64,000 nucleotides of DNA from Terrisporobacter petrolearius (GTDB taxonomy: Bacteria > Bacillota > Clostridia > Peptostreptococcales > Peptostreptococcaceae), in assembly GCF_020748185.1 (NCBI RefSeq), contig NZ_JAHZMO010000002.1, forward strand, positions 124,001 to 188,000. The letters run 5' to 3'. Position 1 is the first letter of the stretch, and each line of letters begins with the position of its first letter. Positions 53,683-61,743 of the stretch are shown piece by piece. The position numbers were made by a program, and so were the translations under genes. The notes below the pieces were generated by a model. It did not search any database, was not told where the DNA came from, and saw nothing but the letters and a program-made list of their open reading frames with translations.

Positions 53683-53744
53683 ATAATATCCCTCCATTTA
53701 AAAAATTTAATTATATAGTAACTGAAATTATATTAAAAATCTAC

Positions 53745-53830
53745 TAAATAAATAAGAGGTAAAAAAGTCATAAGGCCTAAAAGATTATTAGTTATTGAAG
53801 GGCCGATGTACTTATAAGTTCAAATAGTCC
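53745..53830 (-). pseudogene. Fragment of an XRE/membrane regulator gene
   Basis: Minus-strand translation reads IGPSITNNLLGLMTFLPLIY, which matches FIGPSLTNIILGFMIVLPLI in the intact gene at 55826-56356; the DNA is also similar to 56036-56100. Only this membrane segment survives, so it is a relic of a former duplicate. An imperfect hairpin at 53951-53974 follows. Confidence 0.7.
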
Positions 53831-53983
53831 TCTACTACAATCCATATTTTTGGCTATTAATCGAATACTTTCCTTCCTGCTTCACGCTCGCTCATATTTT
53901 AATTTTTTTTGGGGTGTTCTAAAATATGGTTTTTACACTTTACGACAAACTAACCCGATGTTTCCAACGGGTTAATCTACTTG

Positions 53984-54154
53984 TTAAGATTGTTTATTGT
54001 ATTTGATAAATAATATTAGCATTATTAAGTAAATAACTATAAATAAAAATGAGTATATGTTTAAAGAAAAGCCATAACTTTTATAATATAAAGTTGCGAA
54101 AGTTATAATACTTAACAGTATTATTATAACTTTCTGTTTGAGAAAAAATTTCAT
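53984..54154 (-). CDS. Small membrane protein, 56 residues
   Basis: ATG preceded by AAAGGAG 8 bases upstream. It encodes two membrane helices (KVIIILLSIITFATLYY and IYSFLFIVIYLIMLILFI) with Lys-rich ends. Lies 55 bases downstream of, and in the same direction as, a gene for a small secreted-type peptide, so the two may form a unit. Not recognised. Confidence 0.6.
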   Translation of the reverse strand: MKFFLKQKVIIILLSIITFATLYYKSYGFSLNIYSFLFIVIYLIMLILFIKYNKQS

Positions 54155-54209
54155 AGATTTACTCCTTTAATTAATAAAAAATTAATATTTGCTCTTTATT
54201 TGCAGGTCT

Positions 54210-54341
54210 TCAGTATACTTTATACTTAATAATTTGTGATTTGTTTGAACTCCCTGCTTTGGCTAATTTAAATGAAACACTAAGCATTGAACAAATTATT
54301 AATGAAAAAGCTATGAGTTTAGATTTCATTCTTTTTTTCAT
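54210..54341 (-). CDS. Candidate secreted peptide, 43 residues with signal sequence
   Basis: ATG at 54341 with GAGGGTG about 10 bases upstream. MKKRMKSKLIAFSLIICSML is a basic n-region plus hydrophobic core, and KLAKA at 25-29 is a good signal-peptidase site. That would release GSSNKSQIIKYKVY, a 14-residue basic peptide. The layout resembles precursors of signalling or inhibitory peptides. Neighbour: a small two-helix membrane protein just downstream. The tandem repeat at 54373-54411 lies directly upstream. Function inferred only. Confidence 0.5.
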   Translation of the reverse strand: MKKRMKSKLIAFSLIICSMLSVSFKLAKAGSSNKSQIIKYKVY

Positions 54342-54372
54342 AATGATAAAACACCCTCTTAATTTATATTCA

Positions 54373-54411
54373 ATATGTCAATTATATTTTAAATATGTTA
54401 ATTATATTTTA
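54373..54411. repeat. Two tandem 20-base repeats upstream of the candidate peptide gene
   Basis: ATATGTCAATTATATTTTA at 54373-54391 and ATATGTTAATTATATTTTA at 54393-54411, one difference, placed 30-70 bases before the ATG at 54341. They lie in the promoter region and could be regulator sites. Confidence 0.6.
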
Positions 54412-54652
54412 TAGGCATTTACTGACACAAAAATAATTCAAACCATTGACAATACTTAAACACAATGGTATTACGCTTAAATAATGGTTTTATTTTACTA
54501 TTTTTGTATTCTTTCAATATCTTAATATTTTAATATCTTAATGTTTATAATACAGGAGTTTGATATTATATTAGAGAATGTATTTTAATTTTATAAAGAG
54601 GAACATTTCATTATTACTACAGTTTAAAATAAATAAGGAGGTTTATTTTTAC

Positions 54653-54844
54653 GTGTTTAAAAAAATAAGGTGGATATCTGTTTTTATATTATTTATTTTT
54701 ATTATTTCAATTCCAATAGGAGTTAAAAATGAAGCATTGCAACCTATAATAAGTAAACTGTTTATTATATATAGTGTTGGATTAATAATCTTAAATATTT
54801 GCGATCTTATATATCAATTTATAGTAAAAAAAAATAATAATTAA
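54653..54844 (+). CDS. Small two-helix membrane protein
   Basis: About 63 residues from a GTG at 54653, which follows AAGGAGG; the frame is open further to 54578 but without a ribosome-binding site there. Two membrane helices (WISVFILFIFIISIPIGV and LFIIYSVGLIILNICDLIY), basic C-terminus KKNNN. Plus strand, opposite to neighbours. Not recognised. Confidence 0.6.
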   Translation: MFKKIRWISVFILFIFIISIPIGVKNEALQPIISKLFIIYSVGLIILNICDLIYQFIVKKNNN

Positions 54845-54874
54845 TATGAAGATTTAATTAAAAATACTAGGAAT

Positions 54875-54930
54875 AAAAAACAACTGTATCTTAGTATTTT
54901 TAATGTATACACTAAGGTACAGTTGTTAAA
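54875..54930. terminator. Bidirectional terminator between convergent small genes
   Basis: 15-bp stem with one mismatch (54881-54895 with 54911-54925) with A and T runs, between the plus-strand gene ending 54844 and the minus-strand gene ending 54947. Confidence 0.8.
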
Positions 54931-54946
54931 AGAACTAATGGAACTA

Positions 54947-55357
54947 TTAGTCTAATAATTTTTTATATTCTTCAATATCATCAAATTTTGTTCCAAAACT
55001 TGATGGTATATCACTTATATTTTTCATATTTATTGGTTTACCCTTATTTAGTTGATTAATAGTTAAATCAAAAGAATTATCTTCTTTTAAACTAATTTCA
55101 AAATTTTGCCCATCACTACTTAATTTATAGGTATTATCTTTTTTTGAAATTTCATACATTCCTTTATCAACTTCTCTATTATCAATATATTCAACAAAAC
55201 TATTGTCTGTTTTATTAAATGAAATTTGAACATGATATCCATTTACTGCATCACTCTGATAAAATCCGTGCAAAGGTAAATTTGCCTTAGATGATGAACA
55301 ACCAATTAATAGTAATGTGACAGAAAAAATTAATATAGAAAATATATTTCTTTTCAT
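54947..55357 (-). CDS. Lipoprotein, 136 residues
   Basis: Signal with lipobox: FSILIFSVTLLLIGCSSSKA, Cys20 as the lipidated residue. The mature part is a small beta-rich domain (YHVQISFNKTDNSFVEYIDN, then FEISLKEDNSFDLTINQLNK). AAAGGGGG precedes the ATG. Not assigned to a family. The 470 bases upstream contain repeat B and no gene. Confidence 0.75.
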   Translation of the reverse strand: MKRNIFSILIFSVTLLLIGCSSSKANLPLHGFYQSDAVNGYHVQISFNKTDNSFVEYIDNREVDKGMYEISKKDNTYKLSSDGQNFEISLKEDNSFDLTINQLNKGKPINMKNISDIPSSFGTKFDDIEEYKKLLD

Positions 55358-55451
55358 ATTTCTAGTCCCCCTTTATATAATTAATATTAGATAGCTATTA
55401 TAAGAGTTATAATAGCAGATTTAAACTTTATGCAAAACATATTTATTTAAT

Positions 55452-55548
55452 TGTTTAATATTAATGTTTTGAAATCAGTTTCTATGAACTAGACTTGTAT
55501 TAGTAAAACCCTTAAGGCATTGGGTGTTATGATGTATTTTAAACTTGG
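55452..55548. repeat. Dispersed repeat B, copy 1
   Basis: About 97 bases nearly identical to 57720-57838, with landmarks TGTTTTGAAATCAGTTTC, ACTTGTATTAGTAAAACCCT and TAAGGCATTGGGTGTT. On the minus strand both copies give a decayed reading frame containing ALRVLLIQV and FIETDFKTLI, so it may be the relic of a coding gene. Confidence 0.75.
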
Positions 55549-55765
55549 TGTAATGAGAGCATGATATACTTTATATTGTGGTATTTTGTGATTAATAAGG
55601 TCTTGAAACATAGGTCTTATTAATAACAAAAGTATTACGAATATGATATTTAATTAAAATAAAAACCTAATAACAAAAAACACATCCGTCAAAATTCGTA
55701 TGCAGCTTGAATAAGGAAGGAAAGAAAGCGAAGAAGAATGCGACAGTAAAAGAAGAAAATTTGTG

Positions 55766-55812
55766 TAACAATGCCCTTAGAATCGAATTGAATGAATTTT
55801 AAGGGCATTGGC
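55766..55812 (-). terminator. Terminator after the XRE membrane regulator
   Basis: 14-bp stem (about 55769-55782 with 55797-55810) close to the stop at 55826, followed by A/T-rich sequence. The stretch 55549-55765 shows no gene. Confidence 0.75.
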
Positions 55813-55825
55813 TTTTTATAAAAAA

Positions 55826-56356
55826 TTAAAATATGTTGAGCTTTTGTAAAATATGTATAAAATAACTTACTAAAATTAAAACATTGAATGTAATTGTAAC
55901 TATCTTGAATTTTATACTTCTACTATCTGAAATATCATAGTTATCTATTTTTTCGCAAAAGTATGATAAAGTAAAATAATTAGATAGTAGTAGAAGTATA
56001 AAAAAAATACGCATAGATATTGATGTTTCAAAATCTTTATAAATAAGAGGTAAAACAATCATAAAGCCTAAAATAATATTAGTTAGTGATGGGCCAATGA
56101 ACTTTGTCTTTTCTAATTCATATACTTTTTCTTTTTTCTTTATATCATTCATAATATCAGATCCTTCCAATAATAAATTATCTAATAATAAATTATAAAG
56201 TTTAGCAAGCCGAACTAAACTTTCTATATCAGGGAAATTTTTATCATTTTCCCAATTTGAAATTGATTTAGTAGAAACAAAAATTTTTTCAGCTACTTGT
56301 TCTTGCGTTAAGTTTAAATCTAGTCTTTGTTGTTTTAGTATTGCACTTATCTTCAT
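55826..56356 (-). CDS. XRE regulator with C-terminal membrane helices
   Basis: 176 residues. N-terminal HTH: MKISAILKQQRLDLNLTQEQ, then VAEKIFVSTKSISNWENDKN and FPDIESLVRLAKLYN. The second half has three membrane helices (about 92-108, 115-132 and 152-172), a known arrangement in Firmicutes in which a membrane-held HTH protein senses its environment. AAGGAGAG precedes the ATG. A fragment of a duplicate lies at 53745-53830. Confidence 0.87.
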   Translation of the reverse strand: MKISAILKQQRLDLNLTQEQVAEKIFVSTKSISNWENDKNFPDIESLVRLAKLYNLLLDNLLLEGSDIMNDIKKKEKVYELEKTKFIGPSLTNIILGFMIVLPLIYKDFETSISMRIFFILLLLSNYFTLSYFCEKIDNYDISDSRSIKFKIVTITFNVLILVSYFIHILQKLNIF

Positions 56357-56547
56357 AATCTCTCCTTAAAGTTAAATGTAGTAATAGCATATTATTGGGG
56401 TTAAAAATAATCTATCCAAAGTATTTCATATAGCATTTTTTAATATAGAAACAAGTTTCTAGTTAGCTTATTTACTGATTTTACCATAAATAAATTAAAT
56501 TCACAAAATACAATTGTTCCTTAAAAATACATATCAAAGATAACTAG

Positions 56548-56592
56548 TAAAAAAGCCCTTAAAATCCATTTATTTGGATTTTAAAGGCTTTA
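56548..56592 (-). terminator. Terminator downstream of the 56.7-57.3 kb operon
   Basis: 17-bp stem with one mismatch (56552-56568 with 56575-56591), 125 bases past the stop of the last gene, with a T run on the minus strand. The rest of the 56357-56717 gap has no gene. Confidence 0.75.
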
Positions 56593-56717
56593 ACTTTATG
56601 TAAAATACATGACTAGTCCCTAAAGTAAAATTTTAAGACTTGTTAGAGTAATGTTCGTTTAATATATATATCTGACAATCATACGGAAATTTGCTCCTCT
56701 AAACTTACATTTAAACA

Positions 56718-57140
56718 CTAATATTGTTTACTGTTTTTAGAAAAATAATAAAGAAATGAAAAGATGCGGATAATCCATAAAGCAAGTATTGATAATGCAA
56801 ATCCTACATTATTTGAATATATAGCATATGCAGTGATAGCAAAGATAGTAAACGTCTCGATATCATAGGCATTTGTTTTTGCTTTTTCGATTAACATAAT
56901 ATTTCTTTCATCTTTAACAGCAATTTGATCCTTATTATAACTTTCGGAATTTTTTAAAAAATTTAAAATTCTTTTTAATTGGAATAACGAAAGCCCAAGA
57001 GAAGCTCCGGAAATACCTAATAAAGCTGATGAATAATGTGTATTATCAAATACGAGATAACCTAATATGAAAAATATAACGGTAATACATATTAACAATA
57101 TAAGTTTAAATTTTTCTTTATGTAATTTAACAGTTTTCAT
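56718..57140 (-). CDS. Membrane protein, DUF2178-like
   Basis: 140 residues with four hydrophobic helices (about 12-30, 38-55, 94-108, 112-132). The central VKDERNIMLIEKAKTNAYDI is the conserved charged loop of DUF2178-type proteins. It follows a small XRE regulator gene by 2 bases, a common pairing in which the regulator controls the membrane protein. Function unknown. Confidence 0.75.
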   Translation of the reverse strand: MKTVKLHKEKFKLILLICITVIFFILGYLVFDNTHYSSALLGISGASLGLSLFQLKRILNFLKNSESYNKDQIAVKDERNIMLIEKAKTNAYDIETFTIFAITAYAIYSNNVGFALSILALWIIRIFSFLYYFSKNSKQY

Positions 57141-57142
57141 TT

Positions 57143-57340
57143 TTAATTCTCCTCATAAATAAATATTTCTTCAATTTGCATACTGAAATAACGAGCAATC
57201 TTAAACGCTAATATTATAGATGGGTTATATCTCCCCCTTTCTAATGAGCCTACTGTTTGTCTAGAAACTTCTAATGCATTGGCTAATTCTTCTTGAGTTA
57301 CTTTATACTGTCTTCTTATTTCTTCTAATCGATTTTTCAT
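57143..57340 (-). CDS. Small XRE regulator, 65 residues
   Basis: A bare helix-turn-helix of the YozG/Xre short type: MKNRLEEIRRQYKVTQEELA, NALEVSRQTVGSLERGRYNP and SIILAFKIARYFSMQIEEIF. AAAGGAG precedes the ATG. First gene of a two-gene operon. A 26-base palindrome directly upstream is a likely autoregulatory operator. Confidence 0.93.
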   Translation of the reverse strand: MKNRLEEIRRQYKVTQEELANALEVSRQTVGSLERGRYNPSIILAFKIARYFSMQIEEIFIYEEN

Positions 57341-57363
57341 ATATTAATAACTCCTTTATTACA

Positions 57364-57417
57364 TTAATGGAAAGTATACTTTCCATTAATTGTAGCTTAC
57401 CATTCGTTTGATGTCAA
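57364..57417 (-). promoter_or_regulatory. Promoter and palindromic operator of the small XRE operon
   Basis: TTGACA (57412-57417), 17-base spacer, TACAAT (57389-57394), then a perfect 26-base palindrome (57364-57389) centred on GGAAAGTATACTTTCC at the start-site region. A related GGAAAGTAAACTT lies upstream of the -35, overlapping it. Two sites around one promoter fit autorepression. Confidence 0.85.
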
Positions 57418-57439
57418 GTTTACTTTCCATGAAAATAAG

Positions 57440-57469
57440 TGACCACTAAAACAGATGTTTTAGTGGTCA
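57440..57469. terminator. Perfect 13-bp hairpin upstream of the small XRE operon
   Basis: 57440-57452 pairs with 57457-57469 around AGAT, weak T tract on either strand. It probably ends minus-strand transcripts entering from the 57.9 kb gene. 57470-57719 holds nothing recognisable. Confidence 0.65.
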
Positions 57470-57719
57470 TTCTTTAAAAATACTATTCCCTAAAAACACA
57501 TTTAGAGTTTAATAAAAAAATATAGTCTGTAGATGCACCAGTGAGAGAATTTATATACTTATTTTTGAGACACAAAAGAAAGTGTTCCATGCCTTTTTTG
57601 ATTTTAAATTACTATATTACTAGGTTATAATAGGGTAGTATAATTTAAATACACATATATGTTAGTAGGATTGTCAGTTAAGCATTCAAATTCACGATTT
57701 TTTAGATATTTTTTATGTT

Positions 57720-57838
57720 GTTTTGTTTAATATTAATGTTTTAAAATTAATGTTTTGAAATCAGTTTCGATGAACTGGACTTGTGTTAGTAAAACCCTTA
57801 AGGCACTGAGTGTTGTGATGTATTTAAACTTTGGAGAT
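57720..57838. repeat. Dispersed repeat B, copy 2
   Basis: Matches 55452-55548 with a small internal duplication of TTAATGTTTTxAAA at its left. The minus-strand frame here reads KFKYITTLSALRVLLTQVQF then IETDFKTLILKH and a stop without interruption, so this copy is the better preserved form of the possible gene relic. Confidence 0.75.
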
Positions 57839-57930
57839 CATTTGTACTTACTGTAAAAATGAAATGGTAAAAGTTGCGAGTATTACTGTTATACATAAAA
57901 AATAGTCTCCCAAAAACCATAGAATCTTTT

Positions 57931-58308
57931 TTATTTATTATTTTCTTTTTCTAAAATTGGATATTTATGAGGAACTTTCTCATCATCTATTCCATTACCC
58001 ATTTTATTATCAATACCTAAACTCATTTTATACTGATGAACTGTGTCAAATCTATTATAACTATATACATATGTCAAATCATTATCGTCTTTGTACTTAA
58101 CTAAGTATGCTATAGATGAAGTTTTTTTATCCTTTGTTTTTTCTATACTTTCTATATTATTTTTATCTACGTGTTGTGCTTTTATGTATAATTGAAAACT
58201 CTTTTCGGCCTCATTCCATTGATAAGGATATATCTCATAACGATAGTAAAAACTGGCCCCAATTAGAAATATCGCAAATAAAAAAATATATATGTATTTC
58301 TTTTTCAT
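57931..58308 (-). CDS. Membrane-anchored small protein, DUF3139-like
   Basis: 125 residues. N-terminal helix (YIYIFLFAIFLIGASFYY) then an outer domain with a conserved-looking AEKSFQLYIKAQHVDKNNIE and VKYKDDNDLTYVYSYNRF, which resembles DUF3139 proteins. AGGAGA precedes the ATG. Adjacent downstream and upstream genes encode similar small exported proteins. Confidence 0.6.
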   Translation of the reverse strand: MKKKYIYIFLFAIFLIGASFYYRYEIYPYQWNEAEKSFQLYIKAQHVDKNNIESIEKTKDKKTSSIAYLVKYKDDNDLTYVYSYNRFDTVHQYKMSLGIDNKMGNGIDDEKVPHKYPILEKENNK

Positions 58309-58342
58309 AATATAGATTTCTCCTTTTTAAACAATGTATATG

Positions 58343-58827
58343 TTACAACTTAAATGATACTATTTTACTTATAACTATATACAAATCGAACTTACTTTTT
58401 TTACTATCAGATAAATTGATTTTTACTTTATATAAACCTTTTTGGGATACAAAATCAAAATTATATTCACTTTTAGATTTTTGATTTGCATTATCATATG
58501 TAGTTCCATTTGGATCTTCTATTTCAACTGAAATAAATTCTTTTGATAAGTTCTTTATCATTATCATTTTCTTTTCATCTAAATTTATATCAAATTCATA
58601 TTTATTTTCCATATCCTTTGTTTCTTTGACTACTTCATCATAATAATTTATATAATTTTTTGACGAATCATTTGGAAATTTTAGGTCTTTTTCTAATGAT
58701 ATAATTTTATTAGACTTTTCTTCTTCATTTTTAATATTAGAATCCTTCAATTCATTTTTATTACAAGAAACTAATATTAATAAAAGTAAACTTAATGGTA
58801 ATATTTTTTTATTATATTTTTCTTCAT
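58343..58827 (-). pseudogene. Lipoprotein gene frameshifted in a 7-A tract
   Basis: From the ATG at 58827 (GGGGG before it) the frame reads MKKNIIKK and then runs into a stop. Shifting by one base at the A7 tract (58804-58810) joins it to ILPLSLLLLILVSCNKNELK, a lipoprotein signal with lipobox ending in Cys, and on into the 130-residue Lys/Asp/Asn-rich body (FISVEIEDPNGTTYDNANQK). Without the shift only an unsignalled part from a TTG at 58750 could be made. Either a real null/phase-variable allele, transcriptional slippage, or a sequencing error. Confidence 0.7.
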
Positions 58828-58989
58828 AAAAAATCCCCCTATCTATCTGGAATATAAATCGTTATAACACCTGTTGAATGATTACTTATTGCATATGGAG
58901 TTGCTATTTTAGCTGTTTGACTTAATTTAGTTACCAATTTACTTCTGTATCAAATAAATTTAATATAGAAAACCTAAAATTATATAATG

Positions 58990-59030
58990 TAATAGAATTA
59001 TTAAAATAACTGTAGATAAAATATAAGTGG
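58990..59030 (-). pseudogene. Short relic of a lipoprotein signal sequence
   Basis: This DNA repeats about 31 bases of the signal-peptide region of the next gene (compare 59424-59455), and its translation contains YILSTVILII. It lies directly after that gene's stop and marks a past tandem duplicate. Confidence 0.55.
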
Positions 59031-59032
59031 TT

Positions 59033-59479
59033 TTATTTTTTAATTAAGTTTTCAGTAAATTTCACTGAGGTAAGGCTAGGAGTATATCCTTCATAATTTA
59101 AAAATGCACCAATAATAGAATTATTTTCACTAACTATTAAAGATAATGTTACAATTCCATCATTGAACTTAGAATGTTCATTTAATTGATATGTACTAAT
59201 TTTAAAATTATTTTTGTTTTTTTCAATAATATCTTCATCATATCCACCTTTTTTACATGATGATACAATCATAGAAAATACATGCTCGTCTTTAATATCT
59301 AATTTTAAATCGTATTCACTTTTATCTTTTTTTAAAGAATATCCATTTTCTTTAGCTATTTTTTGACCTTCATTAAATGTATTTAAGTATTCTGTTGTGG
59401 TACCTTCTTTTGTCTGACATCCAATTATTAAAATAACTGTAGATAAAATATAAAATAATATAAGTATATATTTCTTCAA
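59033..59479 (-). CDS. Lipoprotein, about 148 residues
   Basis: TTG start at 59479, 6 bases after GGAGG; the ATG at 59497 precedes that site and is unlikely. The signal YILILFYILSTVILIIGCQT has a lipobox Cys. The mature protein is Lys/Asp/Asn-rich with TEYLNTFNEGQKIAKENGYS and ends TPSLTSVKFTENLIKK. Not recognised. Confidence 0.7.
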   Translation of the reverse strand: MKKYILILFYILSTVILIIGCQTKEGTTTEYLNTFNEGQKIAKENGYSLKKDKSEYDLKLDIKDEHVFSMIVSSCKKGGYDEDIIEKNKNNFKISTYQLNEHSKFNDGIVTLSLIVSENNSIIGAFLNYEGYTPSLTSVKFTENLIKK

Positions 59480-59619
59480 ACTATTTCCTCCATACACTCT
59501 TTATTTGTTAGATTTTTTTACTAATATACTATCAATTATATTAAACGAAATAACACTATTACCCTTTATTTATAAATAAAAAACTTAAGTAATGTTATAG
59601 TTTATCAAAGTTAGACAAT

Positions 59620-59870
59620 GAGAATATAATAAGTTCTCGAAAGGCCATATCAAATAGATTTAAAAAGTGGGATATGAATTAAATAAGGAAAGTAATCAGT
59701 ATTAAAACACTATTGAAATAGTTGCTAAAGATATATAAAAGCAAGAAAGTAGTAATAATGTAGTTAACGAGGATAAATTAGAAATAGACAACTTTGAAGG
59801 AAAAGTTGTTGTTAGGTCATATAAACTATATGAGCCTATTTTAAAAGAATTTTTAGATAAATATAGATAA
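59620..59870 (+). pseudogene. Degenerate plus-strand gene remnant
   Basis: The last frame reads VVNEDKLEIDNFEGKVVVRS then YKLYEPILKEFLDKYR and a TAA at 59868-59870. Upstream it is interrupted by TAA at 59736 and 59703, and other pieces (SRKAISNRFKKWDMN near 59636) lie in another frame. No start or ribosome-binding site. Family not recognised. The rest of the gap from 59498 to 60091 shows only its terminator. Confidence 0.5.
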
Positions 59871-59935
59871 AGACCATACTGTATTTTTACAGAAAAAGTG
59901 TAAATTGGCCTTTATCTATATTTATTATACTTTTT
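59859..59935 (+). terminator. Long hairpin after the plus-strand remnant
   Basis: About 17-bp imperfect stem (59859-59876 with 59916-59933) followed by a T-rich stretch, with a smaller hairpin in its loop. It probably was the terminator of the decayed gene. Confidence 0.55.
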
Positions 59936-60091
59936 CTTTTAGGTTTATACCCTTTCAATTTTACTATTTCAGGTATTAATTTTATATTTTTTATATAAGT
60001 TCATACTTATCATAGCTCTCAAATATTATAAAAAATAACGTATATTAAGAACAAAAATATCTGTAATAAAAAGAAAATTGATTTATAATCT

Positions 60092-60384
60092 CTATAAATT
60101 TTCTAGTTCCTTAGTTATTAATTCTTTGTTAATTTTTGATGCTTCAAATTCAATGATTTCATAATTACCTAAATTGTTAATATAAAATGGTCTTCTTTTA
60201 TAATTCTACTTACTTCTTCTTTATCAGCGTTACATAAAATTATTCCACCTGTTCTAGGGTTCTTTCTTCCTGAACATATAAATTTGTTATTTGCATAATA
60301 TTTATTTAAAAACCCTATATGTTCCTCTAGTTTTTGTTCAATTTTTTTCAAATCAACTGTATACGTTATGTTTACTATTACCAT
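60092..60384 (-). pseudogene. YciI-family gene with a one-base frameshift
   Basis: The frame from 60384 encodes VIVNITYTVDLKKIEQKLEE, then NNKFICSGRKNPRTGGIILC and DHFILTI before a stop at 60169. Adding one T to the four-T tract at 60184-60187 yields DHFYINNLGNYEIIEFEASK and a proper C-terminus ending at 60092, which matches YciI proteins (about 97 residues). So this is a frameshifted gene or a sequencing error. AAAGGGG precedes the ATG. Confidence 0.78.
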
Positions 60385-60525
60385 ATGTACATCCCCTTTA
60401 ATAAAATATATTTACTGTATTAAAATTAGTCCTTTTAAGTTTTAAAGTCAAGTATAAAATAACATAACGAGTAAAATAAGTCGTTCTACTATTTTTCTTT
60501 TAATTAATATTATCCTTTAGACAAT

Positions 60526-60556
60526 AAAAAAGTTGCTTCGAAAAGCAACTTTTTTG
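60526..60556 (-). terminator. Terminator after the AI-2E family gene
   Basis: Perfect 13-bp or longer stem built around AAGTTGCTT/AAGCAACTT with a CGAA-type loop and T run, 42 bases past the stop at 60598. Confidence 0.9.
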
Positions 60557-60597
60557 TTTTTATATATTATAGTAAAATACTCATTATAATTGTATTT

Positions 60598-61743
60598 TTA
60601 TATAGATAATTGTTCTGATTCCAAAGAAGTGTTACTTCCTTCTCTTTTATTCAAATCTTTTTTCAACAATTGATAAATAACAGATACTGTAGGAATTCCA
60701 AATAGGACACCTTGAATTCCAAACAATCCTCCACCTACCATAACTGCTGCAAATACCCAAATACCAGGAAGTCCAATAGAAGAACCTACCACCTTTGGAT
60801 AAATAAATTGATTTTCTAATTGTTGTAACACAACTATAAACACTAAAAATAACATTGCCTGAGTTGGTGACACTGTAAAAATCATAATAAATCCAACAAT
60901 TGCACCAATATAAGCTCCAGCTATAGGAATCAATGCACTACATCCCATAAGTACTCCTACCATAAGTGCATATGGGAATTTAAAAATAAACATTCCTACT
61001 GTACAAAGTGTTCCAAGTATTATAGCTTCTGTACATTGTCCAACTATAAAGTTGTGGAAACTCTTATCAATTACTCTTAGCACATAAAATGTTCTTTCAC
61101 TTATTTTAGGACTTGTGTATGTGTTTATTAGTCTAGTAAATTGATTACTTAGTTTTTCTTTTCCACCTAATATATAAATGGCAAATATTGAACCTACTAC
61201 AAAATTAAATACTACTGAGAAGACACCAGTCACATATTCTATAACAGTTCCTGCTCCAGAAGTAAACCACTTAAAACCATTATCAATTATTTCTTTCCAG
61301 TTTATCATATCCATATTAAAATTGGCTATATCTTTAGGCAGCAAGTTTTGTATATTAGGATTAGAATTTAATAAATTAACCATGTGATCTATAAAAGGCG
61401 GAATACTAGAAACAAGCACTTCAATAGATGATTTTAACTCAGGTATTATTAACCTTGCTACTAATATAAATATAATCACAACGCTACCAATTGATAAAAG
61501 TATTGATATTGTTCTTTTAAACTTAAGTAGTCTTTCACTTCTACATTTTTCAAATAATACTTTCTCGTAAAACTTCATGATAATATTTAAAATATAAGCA
61601 ATCATGCACCCAACTATTAGAGGGTTGGCTACTGCTATAAACGTTCTTACTCCTGCCGAAATATTTTTCCAGTAATAAATCATAAGAAATAAAGCCATTA
61701 TTGAAAGTCCTATTTTTATAAATATATTTTTTTCTATTTTCAT
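60598..61743 (-). CDS. AI-2E family transporter (YdiK/TqsA type)
   Basis: 381 residues with about eight membrane helices. The paired N-terminal helices, the central periplasmic-type domain (SIEVLVSSIPPFIDHMVNLL) and the C-terminal conserved YALMVGVLMGCSALIPIAGA followed by IGAIVGFI and VGSSIGLPGIWVFAAVMVGG define PF01594. Members export or exchange diverse small molecules, some are Na/H antiporters; autoinducer-2 is not implied. AAAAGGAG precedes the ATG. Monocistronic. Confidence 0.9.
   Translation of the reverse strand: MKIEKNIFIKIGLSIMALFLMIYYWKNISAGVRTFIAVANPLIVGCMIAYILNIIMKFYEKVLFEKCRSERLLKFKRTISILLSIGSVVIIFILVARLIIPELKSSIEVLVSSIPPFIDHMVNLLNSNPNIQNLLPKDIANFNMDMINWKEIIDNGFKWFTSGAGTVIEYVTGVFSVVFNFVVGSIFAIYILGGKEKLSNQFTRLINTYTSPKISERTFYVLRVIDKSFHNFIVGQCTEAIILGTLCTVGMFIFKFPYALMVGVLMGCSALIPIAGAYIGAIVGFIMIFTVSPTQAMLFLVFIVVLQQLENQFIYPKVVGSSIGLPGIWVFAAVMVGGGLFGIQGVLFGIPTVSVIYQLLKKDLNKREGSNTSLESEQLSI

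Noticed and set aside
60598-61743. Autoinducer-2 exporter implying quorum sensing
   Set aside because: The family name is historical; nothing in the neighbourhood relates to autoinducer-2.
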